Source: Syntrophaceae bacterium
GTDB taxonomy: Bacteria; Desulfobacterota; Syntrophia; Syntrophales; Smithellaceae
Direction of reading: 5' to 3'
DNA: 64,000 nt
Assembly: GCA_009773315.1 (NCBI GenBank)
Contig: WRPE01000001.1
Coordinates: 1-64,000, forward strand
Below are positions 26,034 to 35,094 of the stretch, piece after piece. The notes under the pieces are model-generated. The model ran no database searches and was not told where the DNA came from. It worked only from the letters and a program-made list of their open reading frames with translations. Within the stretch, counting starts at the first letter, position 1. Every line of letters starts with the position of its first letter. A program made the position numbers and the translations under genes.

Positions 26034-27896
26034 CTACCAGGCAAAGGCCTCGTCAGTAATCTCGAGAGGCGATTTCTCCGCCATTTTGACCGATTCGCAA
26101 CGGGCCTTGACGGTGGTCAGGATATCATTGGCAAAGAATTTTGCGGAAGCAATTCTGCCACTGTAGAACGCGGCTTCTTTGTCACTTCTCTGCAAGCCCT
26201 TCTGCTTTCCGATGGAGGTGGCGCCATTGGCTTCGTAGATGGCGTCGAGTTTCCCCGCGGCGGTCTGGGCGGCTTCGATCAGGAAGTGGCCGACGATGAC
26301 GTCTCCGAAAATCTCCAGGAATTTACAGGCGTTCAACACGGGAAGGAGGAAATCTCCCGATTTGCCGGACTGGGCAAAGAACATGGTCAATTCGATGCAG
26401 GCATTGGAAGCTTCTTCCAAGAGCGCGGCGTATTTGGCAAGCTCCGAATTGGTTTTTGCTTTAGCGATGTTTTTCTGGATGACGCCAAAGAGATTCATGA
26501 CGTTGGCGCCCTTCCGCTGACCGAGTTTCCGGCCGACAAGGTCGAGGGCCTGAATACCATTGGTTCCCTCGTAGATGGTGGCGATCTTTTCATCACGCAT
26601 GTACTGCTCGACGGGATATTCCTGGCAGTAACCGTATCCGCCGTAGACGTCCATAGCCATTGAACAGACCAGGAGGCCTTTGTCCGTGGTGTAGGCCTTA
26701 ACGACCGGCGTCATCAGATCCAAGAAGCCTTCCCAGTTGGCTTTTTCCTCTTCGGTCTTCGCTACTTTGGACATATCCAGACAGTAAGCGGTGAAGTAAC
26801 ACAGACTCCGGAGTCCTTCAACGTGCGATTTCATCCACAAGAGCTTTCTGCGGACGTCGGGATGTTTGATAATGGCAACGGCTTTGGCATCGGGGTTTTT
26901 CATTTCCCACACGGGGACACTCTGGACACGTTCTTTGGCATAGGCTACAGCATGCTCAAAGGCGGCCGATGCGCTGACCAGACCCTGCATGCCCGTTCCA
27001 ATTCGGGCTTCATTCATCATCTGGAACATGATTTTGATACCATCGCGTTCGTTGCCCAGAAGTTCGCCGATACACTTCCCGTCTTCACCAAAATTCAGCG
27101 TGGCCGTGGCCGAGCCTTTGATACCCATCTTGTGCTCAATGCCGCCGCACTTCACGTCATTGGGTTCACCCAGGGACCCATCATCGTTGACGGTGACCTT
27201 GGGGACGATGAAAATGGAGATACCTTTCGTTCCGGCAGGATCGCCTTCGATGCGGGCCAGGACGGGGTGAATGATATTCGGGGTGAGATCGTGATCACCG
27301 GCGGAGATAAAGCATTTTGTTCCTGTGATCAGAAACTTGCCGTCAGGCAACCGTTTGGCTGTCGTCTTCAGGGCGCCGACGTCGCTGCCCGCGCCCGGCT
27401 CGGTGAGGCACATCGTTCCCGTCCATTCGCCGGAGAATGTCCGGTACATATATTTGTTTTTCTGCTCTTCGGTGCCGTAGGAGTGAATAAGACTGGCGGC
27501 TCCGTGCGTGAGGCCAGGATACATCATGAAGGCATAGTTAGCAGCGCCGAAGATTTCTACGTTGGAAAAGCCTACGGAAGCGGGGATTCCCTGACCACCG
27601 ACATCCGGTGAATCCATGGGGTTAAGCCATCCACCCTCACAGAATTTCTTGAAGGGTTCTTTGAAGCACTTGGGAACGGTGACAACGCCATCTTTGATAT
27701 GGCAACCTTCCTCGTCCCCTTCTTTGAAGGTCGGGGCAAGAACATTTACAGCCAGCTTTTCGGCCTCATTCATGATCATTAACAGGTCATCTTTGGTAAA
27801 ATCCTTAAAGGCCTCTGATTCAAACAGCTTTTCAATTCCCAGCTGTTCAAAAAGAACGAATTGCTGATCTCTTGTGTTTACCAATAAATTACTCAT
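26034..27896 (-). CDS. Acyl-CoA dehydrogenase, long (DmdC-like) type
   Basis: This FAD-dependent acyl-CoA dehydrogenase of 620 residues belongs to the long subgroup with an extra N-terminal helix and a C-terminal extension, as in DmdC-like enzymes. Core features are MCLTEPGAGSDVGALKT, ISAGDHDL, GIKGSATATLNF, EARIGTGMQGL and IYEGTNGIQALDLVGRK, the latter holding the catalytic Glu. GGGAG upstream supports ATG 27896. It follows the NDP-forming acyl-CoA synthetase on the same strand, 213 bases downstream. A palindrome in that gap may allow separate control by the TetR gene. The acyl substrate is unknown. Confidence 0.93.
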   Translation of the reverse strand: MSNLLVNTRDQQFVLFEQLGIEKLFESEAFKDFTKDDLLMIMNEAEKLAVNVLAPTFKEGDEEGCHIKDGVVTVPKCFKEPFKKFCEGGWLNPMDSPDVGGQGIPASVGFSNVEIFGAANYAFMMYPGLTHGAASLIHSYGTEEQKNKYMYRTFSGEWTGTMCLTEPGAGSDVGALKTTAKRLPDGKFLITGTKCFISAGDHDLTPNIIHPVLARIEGDPAGTKGISIFIVPKVTVNDDGSLGEPNDVKCGGIEHKMGIKGSATATLNFGEDGKCIGELLGNERDGIKIMFQMMNEARIGTGMQGLVSASAAFEHAVAYAKERVQSVPVWEMKNPDAKAVAIIKHPDVRRKLLWMKSHVEGLRSLCYFTAYCLDMSKVAKTEEEKANWEGFLDLMTPVVKAYTTDKGLLVCSMAMDVYGGYGYCQEYPVEQYMRDEKIATIYEGTNGIQALDLVGRKLGQRKGANVMNLFGVIQKNIAKAKTNSELAKYAALLEEASNACIELTMFFAQSGKSGDFLLPVLNACKFLEIFGDVIVGHFLIEAAQTAAGKLDAIYEANGATSIGKQKGLQRSDKEAAFYSGRIASAKFFANDILTTVKARCESVKMAEKSPLEITDEAFAW

Positions 27897-27931
27897 AGCA
27901 TACTCCCTTTCCGTTTTTTAATTTGTTATTT

Positions 27932-27950
27932 CAAACGTATGAAACGTTTG
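27932..27950. promoter_or_regulatory. Candidate TetR-type operator palindrome
   Basis: CAAACGT-N5-ACGTTTG (27932-27950) is a perfect 7-bp-arm palindrome about 36 bases upstream of the long acyl-CoA dehydrogenase start. Its size fits TetR-family operators, and a TetR gene heads the same gene group. A partial relative (CGTTTCA...ATGTTTG) lies upstream of the TetR gene near 31012-31030. Binding is inference. Confidence 0.4.
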
Positions 27951-28109
27951 TTCATCTCGTTGCGGCACCTGAAACAAGCATTCGATGTGGTCCTTGAGCA
28001 ACGGGACTATACTGGCATACTGACCAGAAGTCAACAAAAATAAATACACCATGCTGTTAAAATTATTATCAATTGGCGCATGATAGACCGCAAAAAATAG
28101 CGGCTGCAT

Positions 28110-30305
28110 CTATTTAAATTGCCTAGATATTTCATTTTGAAATGCGCTGTATTCTACAAGCTTGGACAGGGCGGAAACCGCCCGGGGAAGGCCCTCGTAA
28201 ACCGGGATACCGGCCTGCATCAGGATGCGCTCAAACACAGGGACCCATTCTCTGATTTCCGGAGACGGCTGATATTGACGCCAGACGACCATCAGGGGCT
28301 TTCCCTGAGTATGTTTTCGTCCTTCCGTGGCCAGGTAAGCAGCGACGGTTTCAATATAAGAACCTCCCGCCGCCTTGTCGAACAACCAGTCAAAGGGAAC
28401 GGAGATGATAAAATTATCGATTTCACCGCTTTCGGTAAGTAAATTGAGCACCTCACCCAAATAAGGCAGATGGATGAAAGCAATAACGGCGTCAATGGGA
28501 TTACGGATCATGGCGCCTGCGGGCGGGATCAACTTTCTCAGTTTTTGGATTAATTCCGTCGAAAGAGGCGGCAGCTCCAGATTCGATTTTGAACAATTGT
28601 CGGCCACAGAAACACCTATGCCGCCGCCGAATCCAATCACGGTTGTTTTTCTGCCCGGCGTTTTCCCCAGGTGATGAAATGCCAGGACGACATCGCCCAT
28701 TTCTTCCAGGGACTCCACCAGGACGGAGCCGGTTTGACGGAAAAAAGCCTTCCAGATCTTTTCGCCGCCGGCCAGGGAGCCTGTGTGGGAAGAAACGGCC
28801 CTGGCGCCCGATTCCGTGAGGCCGCCCTTGTAGATGATCACCGGCTTTCGGTGGTTGATCTCTTTCACCCGGGAGAGCAGAAGCCGTCCGTCTTTTACGC
28901 CCTCCAGATACATGGTGATGATCTTTGTTTCCTCGTCATAGTTCAGATAATCCAGAAAATCGGGACTGTCCAGAGTCAGAGCATTACCGTAACTGATGGA
29001 CTTGCTGAAATGGATGCCGTGATGGCTTGTCAGATAATTCGTAAAATCCTGGGCGTTGCCCCCGCTTTGACTGATCAGGGAAACAGGACCGCTTTCCGTA
29101 GAAGCGTCAGTCCAGGTCAGAAGCCGGGTTTTCGGGACATAGAACCCCATGCAGTTTGGGCCGACAACGCGAAGGCCGCCCTTAAGAGCAATGGATTCCA
29201 TTTCCTGCTGTAGCCGAATGCCTTCCTCTTCGCCCGTTTCCTTAAAGCCGGAGCTGAAGATATGAATATTCTTGTTGCCCGTGGCGACACATTCCTTCAA
29301 GACATCCGCGACCAGGGGGCCGGGTATGGAGATGATAACCAGATCCACAGGTTCGGGCAGGGCGGAAAGATTTGGATAAGTCTTTACACCGTCGATTTCA
29401 TCAATATTCGGATTGATGGGATAGAGCCGTCCCGAATAACCGAAATTCCGCATACAACCATACATGCCGGGAAATCCGCTTACATTCGGCCTGGCGGCGC
29501 CGATCACGGCAACGGATTGGGCATGGGTCATGACGTCCAAAGCGGCACGGATTTCCGCCGCCCGTTCTTTCGTCTCCGCTTCGTTTAGATTTCCGTTAAC
29601 AGGAGCGATATCGCTCTCATCGAGAACAACCAGGGCATCCACGGCCACCACTTTACCCTTCGAGGTAACAATCAGCGGATTGATGTCCACTTCCTTTATT
29701 TCCGGGTGCTCCAATCCCAAACGGGACAAACCCATGAGCACCTGCAATAGCTGGCTCCGGTCCGCCGGTGATTCGCCGCGGAAATTGCCCAGCAGCTTGC
29801 GGGAATTGATTTCTCCGATCATCTGACGCGCCTGCTTCTCATCAAACGGAGCGATGCGGAAAGTCGTATCGGCCAGCGCTTCGGTAAAAATACCGCCGAG
29901 GCCGAACATGATCACCGGACCGAACTGGGCATCCCGGAACAGTCCGGCAACAAATTCCCGGCTGCCTTGAATAAAAGGAGAAATGAGGCATCCTTCCCAG
30001 TCTCCGCCTGCGGATGTTTTGATGGCGTGAAAGGCCTCGCGGATTTCTTTGGCTGATTTCAGATTCGTTTTCACCAGCCCGCGTTCGGTTTTATGCGCGA
30101 GTTTTGCGCCGTGCCCCTTGACAACAACCGGAAACCCTATTTTTTGCGCGTGCAAAACGGCTTCATTCACATTTCCAACAACCTTGTCTTTAACAACCGG
30201 CACGCCATAATCATTCAACAGTTTTTTCGATTCAGCCTCCGTCATGGACAGCCGTCCTTGTGTTCTCACTCGCTGGATCAGTCTGGTTGAGCTTATCATG
30301 GTCAT
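28110..30305 (-). CDS. NDP-forming acyl-CoA synthetase (acetate--CoA ligase type), ATP-grasp first
   Basis: This ADP-forming acyl-CoA synthetase activates, or releases ATP from, carboxylic acids via an acyl-phosphate/phosphohistidine route. The 731-residue single chain has an unusual order. The ATP-grasp (beta) domain is first (about 1-230: KKLLNDYGVPV, GFPVVVKGHGAKLAHKTERG). The CoA-binding Rossmann domain follows (about 255-390: VAVIGAARPNVSGFPG, VGPNCMGFYVP), then the ligase domains with SLISQSGGNAQDF and SHTGSLAGG, the latter holding the likely phosphorylated His. Most family members have alpha before beta. GGAG nine bases upstream supports ATG 30305. Its start overlaps the TetR stop by four bases, so the two are coupled. 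Confidence 0.9.
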   Translation of the reverse strand: MTMISSTRLIQRVRTQGRLSMTEAESKKLLNDYGVPVVKDKVVGNVNEAVLHAQKIGFPVVVKGHGAKLAHKTERGLVKTNLKSAKEIREAFHAIKTSAGGDWEGCLISPFIQGSREFVAGLFRDAQFGPVIMFGLGGIFTEALADTTFRIAPFDEKQARQMIGEINSRKLLGNFRGESPADRSQLLQVLMGLSRLGLEHPEIKEVDINPLIVTSKGKVVAVDALVVLDESDIAPVNGNLNEAETKERAAEIRAALDVMTHAQSVAVIGAARPNVSGFPGMYGCMRNFGYSGRLYPINPNIDEIDGVKTYPNLSALPEPVDLVIISIPGPLVADVLKECVATGNKNIHIFSSGFKETGEEEGIRLQQEMESIALKGGLRVVGPNCMGFYVPKTRLLTWTDASTESGPVSLISQSGGNAQDFTNYLTSHHGIHFSKSISYGNALTLDSPDFLDYLNYDEETKIITMYLEGVKDGRLLLSRVKEINHRKPVIIYKGGLTESGARAVSSHTGSLAGGEKIWKAFFRQTGSVLVESLEEMGDVVLAFHHLGKTPGRKTTVIGFGGGIGVSVADNCSKSNLELPPLSTELIQKLRKLIPPAGAMIRNPIDAVIAFIHLPYLGEVLNLLTESGEIDNFIISVPFDWLFDKAAGGSYIETVAAYLATEGRKHTQGKPLMVVWRQYQPSPEIREWVPVFERILMQAGIPVYEGLPRAVSALSKLVEYSAFQNEISRQFK

Positions 30306-30988
30306 TTTTTCTTTCTCCTGCTTTTTATTGTCATGGCGTCCGCAATTAATGTTTCGGCCAAATGAAGCGTGCTTTCATTGAAATGCTTTTTTTTGTGGTC
30401 ATAAAACTTGGTATCTTCCAGCTGAATGATGCCGACCAGCGAACCCCAAATGACATCAGCCATTTCATAAACATTCACCTTCTTGATAATGCCCATCTCC
30501 ATGCCGCGGGTCAGCAATTGCCTGCACAGAATAAAGTTAATGCGACCCTTATCATTCAAGGCGCTGCGGACCTCAGGCCTTAATTCGCCCATCAGTCCTT
30601 GTTGTTGAAATAATTGAATAATCTGGAAAGTCTCCGGCAGAATTTCGTAGGCGTGATAAAAAGCTTTGAAGATTGCCGTGATCAGGCTGCGTCCGTCATG
30701 GACTTTCCCCGTCTGGAGGTTTTTCTCGACCTCCAGCAGTTGCTGCCGGATATCATCGATCAGGGGCAGCATGAGCGTAAAAAAGAGATCGTCCTTAGTC
30801 TTAAAATAAAGATAGACGGTGGGTTTGGTGACCTCCGCTTCGAGTGCGATTTCGTCCATGGTTGCCTTTAAATAGCCTTTTGAGGCAAAGACCTTTTGGG
30901 CGGCATCCATGATGCTCTGAATCCGCAGGGCCTTTTCACGGTCTCTTCGCTGCTGGCAAACTATCTTATGTTTATCCTGTGGAATCAT
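30302..30988 (-). CDS. TetR/AcrR family transcriptional regulator
   Basis: This helix-turn-helix repressor of about 228 residues has its DNA-binding domain at about 20-68 (IMDAAQKVFASKGYLKATMDEIALEAEVTKPTVYLYFKTKDDLF). A ligand-binding helical domain follows. ATG 30988 is preferred because GGGAG lies eight bases upstream; an open frame continues to 31012 without a ribosome site. It overlaps the acyl-CoA synthetase gene and probably controls that operon, with an acyl-CoA or a related compound as inducer by analogy with fatty-acid TetR regulators. The ligand is inferred. Confidence 0.9.
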   Translation of the reverse strand: MIPQDKHKIVCQQRRDREKALRIQSIMDAAQKVFASKGYLKATMDEIALEAEVTKPTVYLYFKTKDDLFFTLMLPLIDDIRQQLLEVEKNLQTGKVHDGRSLITAIFKAFYHAYEILPETFQIIQLFQQQGLMGELRPEVRSALNDKGRINFILCRQLLTRGMEMGIIKKVNVYEMADVIWGSLVGIIQLEDTKFYDHKKKHFNESTLHLAETLIADAMTIKSRRKKK

Positions 30989-31121
30989 TCCCCAAGCTCC
31001 CGCATAGGTCATCGTTTCAATTGATGTTTGTCGATCAATGCACGGCAGGACTCAACTTACTGACGGTAAAGTTGTTACCAAAAGGAAAGACATTTGTCAA
31101 TAGGCGTGAACAAACGGAAGC

Positions 31122-31149
31122 TATAATATTTTGTGTTATAATATTTTGT
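31122..31149 (+). repeat. Two 13-bp tandem copies containing TATAAT
   Basis: TATAATATTTTGT occurs at 31122-31134 and again at 31137-31149 (15-bp period) in the gap between the divergent TetR and NfeD genes. Each copy contains a perfect TATAAT. Neither has a clear -35 box at 16-18 bases, so tandem promoters or a regulator site are possible but unproven. Confidence 0.4.
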
Positions 31150-31264
31150 TGACTCTCTTTGTGATTCTCCCTATACTCCTTCTACAATCAATGGATTGTC
31201 TTATTGAATATCTCCCAACGCCAGCGGGACTTGCAACGTTAAGCCCGCGGAAAGGCTTAAAGTC

Positions 31265-31708
31265 ATGTTGGATTGGTCTTTTTCACCTGCCCTGGTCTGG
31301 GCGGTTCTTGGTCTTCTTCTTCTGATTGCGGAAGTGGCTACTCTCAGTTTCATCCTTTGCTTTATCGGTCTGGGCGCCCTGATTGTAGCGCTGACCATCT
31401 GGCTCGGAATCACCCCTTCCTTCAGCAGCCAGTTGATTGTTTTTTCGGGTTCATCCCTGCTGCTGATGTTGCTTCTGCGCAAAACGGCCAAGAAACTCTT
31501 TGCGGGACACACCGACGCACCGCCGGATTATGCGGGCCAAAAGGTGAAAGTGGTTAAAGCCATACCGGACGGCGGCGAAGGAACAATCCGGTATCGCGGC
31601 TCAGACTGGATTGCTTTTTCCGATACACCACAAACCATATCCGAAGGAACGGTCGTGCAAATCGAAACCATTGAAGGCATTCGCGTCAAGGTCAAACCTG
31701 TCGCATAA
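31265..31708 (+). CDS. NfeD-like membrane protein
   Basis: This 147-residue protein has two or three hydrophobic helices (about 8-72) followed by a C-terminal OB-fold typical of NfeD (YAGQKVKVVKAIPDGGEGTIRYRGSDWIAFSD...GTVVQIETIEGIRVKVKP). It is the short form without the N-terminal protease domain. NfeD proteins work with SPFH proteins in membrane microdomains, and the SPFH gene follows 23 bases downstream. GGAAAGG-like sequence upstream supports ATG 31265. Confidence 0.87.
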   Translation: MLDWSFSPALVWAVLGLLLLIAEVATLSFILCFIGLGALIVALTIWLGITPSFSSQLIVFSGSSLLLMLLLRKTAKKLFAGHTDAPPDYAGQKVKVVKAIPDGGEGTIRYRGSDWIAFSDTPQTISEGTVVQIETIEGIRVKVKPVA

Positions 31709-31731
31709 AAATCATAAAGGGGGGAAGTGGT

Positions 31732-32640
31732 ATGGAAATGGTTCTGATTGTTTTGGCCGTGCTGGCCGTGATTATCATCGTCAAGGGTGTTTGCATCATC
31801 CCGCAACAAAGCGCTTACGTCATTGAACGGCTGGGAAAGTTCGACCGGGTACTCCACGCGGGAATCAGTTACATCATTCCTTTTATTGATCGTATCGCCT
31901 ACCGGCATACGCTCAAGGAGCAGGCCATGGATATCCCCGAGCAGGTCTGCATCACGCGCGACAACGTCCAGGTCGGCGTGGACGGCGTGATTTTTATTCA
32001 GGTCTTCGATCCGCAAATGGCCTCCTACGGCATCAGTAATTACGTATTTTCCATCGTACAACTGGCGCAGACCACCATGAGAAGCGAAGTCGGCAAGATT
32101 GATCTGGATAAAACGTTTGAAGAAAGAACCACCATTAATTCCGCCATTGTCAACGCCATCAATGATGCCTCCCGGACATGGGGCGTTAAAATCCTACGCT
32201 ACGAAATCAAAAACATCCGGCCTCCGGATAATGTTCTGAACGCCATGGAAAAACAAATGCAGGCCGAACGGGAAAAACGCGCCGTTATTCTGCAATCGGA
32301 AGGTGAAAAGCAGTCGGCGGTCAATGTGGCCGAAGGCCAGAAACAGAAAGTCGTGCTGGAATCGGAAGCAGTGCGTCAAAAACAGATCAATGAGGCAACC
32401 GGCCAGGCCGAAGCCATCCGCGCGATAGCCAATGCTACGGCGGACGGCTTGAAAGCGGTGGCCGGGGCGGTGCAAACACAAGGCGGCATGGAAGCGGTAC
32501 AACTGCGCGTGGCGGAAAAATTGGTCGAGCAGTTCGGCCATCTGGCTAAACAGGGGAACACCCTGATTCTGCCGGCCAACTTCGGGGACATCTCATCGCT
32601 TATCGCCACAGCCATGAGTGTGGTCAAACAGACAAAATAA
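31732..32640 (+). CDS. SPFH/band 7 (stomatin-like, paraslipin) protein
   Basis: This membrane-anchored scaffold of the stomatin/prohibitin family has 302 residues, with an N-terminal hydrophobic anchor (about 3-20) and a band 7 domain (VIERLGKFDRVLHAGISYIIPFIDRI...). A long coiled coil rich in Ala, Glu and Gln follows (about 170-235: AEREKRAVILQSEGEKQSAVNVAEGQ). Such proteins form large ring or cage assemblies and affect membrane protein quality control. GGGGGGAAGTGG upstream supports the ATG. The NfeD-SPFH pair is a classic two-gene operon. Confidence 0.92.
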   Translation: MEMVLIVLAVLAVIIIVKGVCIIPQQSAYVIERLGKFDRVLHAGISYIIPFIDRIAYRHTLKEQAMDIPEQVCITRDNVQVGVDGVIFIQVFDPQMASYGISNYVFSIVQLAQTTMRSEVGKIDLDKTFEERTTINSAIVNAINDASRTWGVKILRYEIKNIRPPDNVLNAMEKQMQAEREKRAVILQSEGEKQSAVNVAEGQKQKVVLESEAVRQKQINEATGQAEAIRAIANATADGLKAVAGAVQTQGGMEAVQLRVAEKLVEQFGHLAKQGNTLILPANFGDISSLIATAMSVVKQTK

Positions 32641-32800
32641 AATTTCAATCGGCGGGACAGCGCATTGGACCTGGGGGGTCATTAAAAAAGAATTGATCGA
32701 TCCGGTGAATGATTTACCGGCGCAGTTTTCGGGTCATGACCGGACATCGGCAATGTCCCCTGTGTTTTGCGGACAACCTGTTTTTGGCCTATACGATGAG

Positions 32801-33580
32801 TTATTTGTCAAATTTTTTCATGCCCAGCCTGCGCGCGTTTTCCTTCAGCAATTCAATCAACGTACGTGCATTGGCAGAAGGGAAATTGATTAACGCCACA
32901 TAATCGCACTTGGCGATTTCGGCAATCGGTTTCCCCTGGGGATTATGAAAATTATCGATGACCATGTCGGGTTTCATCATGGCGTATTCCATCACTTTGT
33001 TCGGACTTAACTCATCCGCGTTGTAGACGCCGATGACATCAAATCCAAGCCACTTAACCAAGGGCAGCTGATGTTTCTGCACCAGGACTCTTTTTTGGCT
33101 GATTTTATTTTCTTTGGCTTGCTTTTGAATACCAGCCAATACCCGATCAAAGGCTTTTTCCCAAGCGGCTTCCCGTTTTTGTGTCTCCATTATTTCAGAC
33201 AGAAGCCTTGCTTGCTTCTTCAGGTTGTCCGGGTCATTGGTGGTAAGAACAGCAATCAGTCTTTCCTGCGGAAACCCGATAGCAATAGCGAGTTTTTTAA
33301 CAAAAGATTCATAACCGCCATAAACAAGCAAACGCGCGGAATGTAATTGTGCGATATCCGACGGCCGATAGTCATATTCAGGGGGATGTTTCAACTCGAA
33401 GGGCGCTAGTATACGAACCTCATCCGCACCGGCAGCCTCCGCTATGGCGCCTGTCCAACTGGTTGACGCAACAACAATGATTCTATCCTCTGCATTCGTC
33501 GGGCTGGTTGACAACAAAAACCCTAAGATTGTCAGAAAAAAGCACAAATTGCAGAGAGCAGGTTTTTTCAACGCATTCAT
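32801..33580 (-). CDS. Metal ABC transporter substrate-binding protein (ZnuA/cluster A-I type)
   Basis: This periplasmic metal-binding protein of 259 residues has a signal peptide (core about 10-24, likely cleavage after TNA). Three candidate His ligands lie in the positions of ZnuA-type proteins: KHPPEYDYRPSD, QKHQLP and DNFHNP; there is no His-rich loop. It starts eight bases after the permease stop with AAGGAG upstream and is the last gene of the metal-import operon. Family members carry Zn, Mn or Fe. Linkage to nikR suggests nickel or cobalt here, which would be unusual for this family and remains inference. Confidence 0.85.
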   Translation of the reverse strand: MNALKKPALCNLCFFLTILGFLLSTSPTNAEDRIIVVASTSWTGAIAEAAGADEVRILAPFELKHPPEYDYRPSDIAQLHSARLLVYGGYESFVKKLAIAIGFPQERLIAVLTTNDPDNLKKQARLLSEIMETQKREAAWEKAFDRVLAGIQKQAKENKISQKRVLVQKHQLPLVKWLGFDVIGVYNADELSPNKVMEYAMMKPDMVIDNFHNPQGKPIAEIAKCDYVALINFPSANARTLIELLKENARRLGMKKFDK

Positions 33581-33588
33581 TGATTATT

Positions 33589-34410
33589 TTATCTCCTTAT
33601 AGCCTTCATGATGTAGCCGTAAATTGCGGTCAAGCAAACCATCAGCACCGCGGCAAGCGTGATACTGGCGCCGCTCGGAAAATCATAGACCATCGAAAAA
33701 GCGACGCCTCCTACTTGTGACACAATGCCGAAAATAGCGGAAAGCAGCAACGCGCCGCGAAGACTTTTGGCTATACTGAGCGCTGCCAGGGCGGGAAGAA
33801 GAACAGCCGCGTCAATCAGCAAAACCCCGACCATGCGGATATTGACGCCAATCGCCAATCCGGTCAGCAGCAAGAGTGCATTGCGAATCCCTTTGGCCGG
33901 AACGCCCAGACTTTCGGCCAACTCCTGATTAAATAAGACCATCTGGATCTCGCGATAAAAGAGGAAGAATACGAGAATAATCAAAACGGCAAGTCCCCCG
34001 ATGACCCAGACCTCAAATGTGCTTAAGGCTAGAATGCTGCCGGAAAAAAGAGCAAAAGCGTCCATGGCCGGAACACCGGCTTTATGAAATATCAGAAAGG
34101 CAAGCCCCAGGGATCCAGTCATAAAAAGCACACCGCTGACACCGGTATCCATATTTAAAAAATCGCCTGCAGGTCCAAGCAGCAAAGACGCAATGACAAT
34201 CCCCGCCATGGCGCCTGCCAGAGGAGGAAACCCCAGAACCATAGCTATGGCCGCGCCCAGCAAAGCGATGTGCATCAAGGCAAATCTGATCGTAGTCAGA
34301 TTCAGATTTAAAATAACAACACCCAACAGAGAGAGCCCTGCTCCGGAAAGAAAGGCACCAATAAAAGCCTTTTGAAACAGCGGAATAGTTATAAAATCAA
34401 ATAAGGACAT
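33589..34410 (-). CDS. Metal ABC transporter permease (ZnuB type)
   Basis: This inner-membrane permease of the zinc/manganese ABC-3 family has 273 residues and about eight hydrophobic helices. Family features include FMTGSLGLAFL, the EIQMVLFNQELAESLGVPAKGIRN coupling segment that contacts the ATPase, and GVLLIDAAVLLPALAA. It abuts the ATPase gene with no spacer and is followed closely by the binding protein gene, so all three form one importer. Confidence 0.91.
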   Translation of the reverse strand: MSLFDFITIPLFQKAFIGAFLSGAGLSLLGVVILNLNLTTIRFALMHIALLGAAIAMVLGFPPLAGAMAGIVIASLLLGPAGDFLNMDTGVSGVLFMTGSLGLAFLIFHKAGVPAMDAFALFSGSILALSTFEVWVIGGLAVLIILVFFLFYREIQMVLFNQELAESLGVPAKGIRNALLLLTGLAIGVNIRMVGVLLIDAAVLLPALAALSIAKSLRGALLLSAIFGIVSQVGGVAFSMVYDFPSGASITLAAVLMVCLTAIYGYIMKAIRR

Positions 34411-35094
34411 TTATCGTTCTTCCAATCGGCCGTTCTTTAATAAAAGGATGCGGTCACTCATTACTTCCAGATGCTCCGGATCATGACTGATCATGATCAG
34501 AGAGAGACCATGTTTCAAACGAACGGCCTTGATCAGCTCGACAATTTCCGCCTGTGATCCATGATCCAGATAAGTGCTGGGCTCGTCCAGAAGCAAGATC
34601 GGCGCTTCACGAACCAGTGCGCGGCCAATGGATACTTTCTGCTGTTCTCCGCCGGAAAGGAGATGCACCTCCTGCCATTCCTTGTGCGACATCCCGATTT
34701 CCTGCAGAATTTCGGTTACTTTTTGACGATCCCGCAAGGACGGACGTTTGAAAAAACCAAAACCTTTGCCCCATCTCCCCATTAAAACGGCATCATGCAC
34801 GGAGACCGGCATTTTCCCGGACGTATGCAATTGCGGAACATATCCAATCTGACGTCTCATCAGCCGTCGCACACGGGAACTGTCCAGCGTTCTTCCCAGC
34901 ACAGTCATATAGCCCTCCTGCGGCGCAATCAATCCCAGAATCAGCTTGAGTAATGTTGTTTTACCTGCGCCGTTATTTCCGGCAATGCCCAGGGTTTCGC
35001 CACGCCATACCGTTAAATCGAGTTGCTGTAAAACCTGATGATGGCCATACCCGGCAACAAGTCCGTGAATTTCGACGACAGCTTCCCTTGTCAT
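34411..35094 (-). CDS. Metal ABC transporter ATPase (ZnuC type)
   Basis: This ATP-binding subunit of the importer has about 227 residues. Walker A is GNNGAGKTT, the signature is LSGGEQQ, Walker B is ILLLDEPS and the switch His is in MISHDPEHL. ATG 35094 is used because GGAGAAGAT lies directly upstream and it overlaps the methyltransferase stop (ATGA). The open frame back to 35160 is part of the preceding gene's region. It couples to the ZnuB-type permease in the same operon. Confidence 0.93.
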   Translation of the reverse strand: MTREAVVEIHGLVAGYGHHQVLQQLDLTVWRGETLGIAGNNGAGKTTLLKLILGLIAPQEGYMTVLGRTLDSSRVRRLMRRQIGYVPQLHTSGKMPVSVHDAVLMGRWGKGFGFFKRPSLRDRQKVTEILQEIGMSHKEWQEVHLLSGGEQQKVSIGRALVREAPILLLDEPSTYLDHGSQAEIVELIKAVRLKHGLSLIMISHDPEHLEVMSDRILLLKNGRLEER

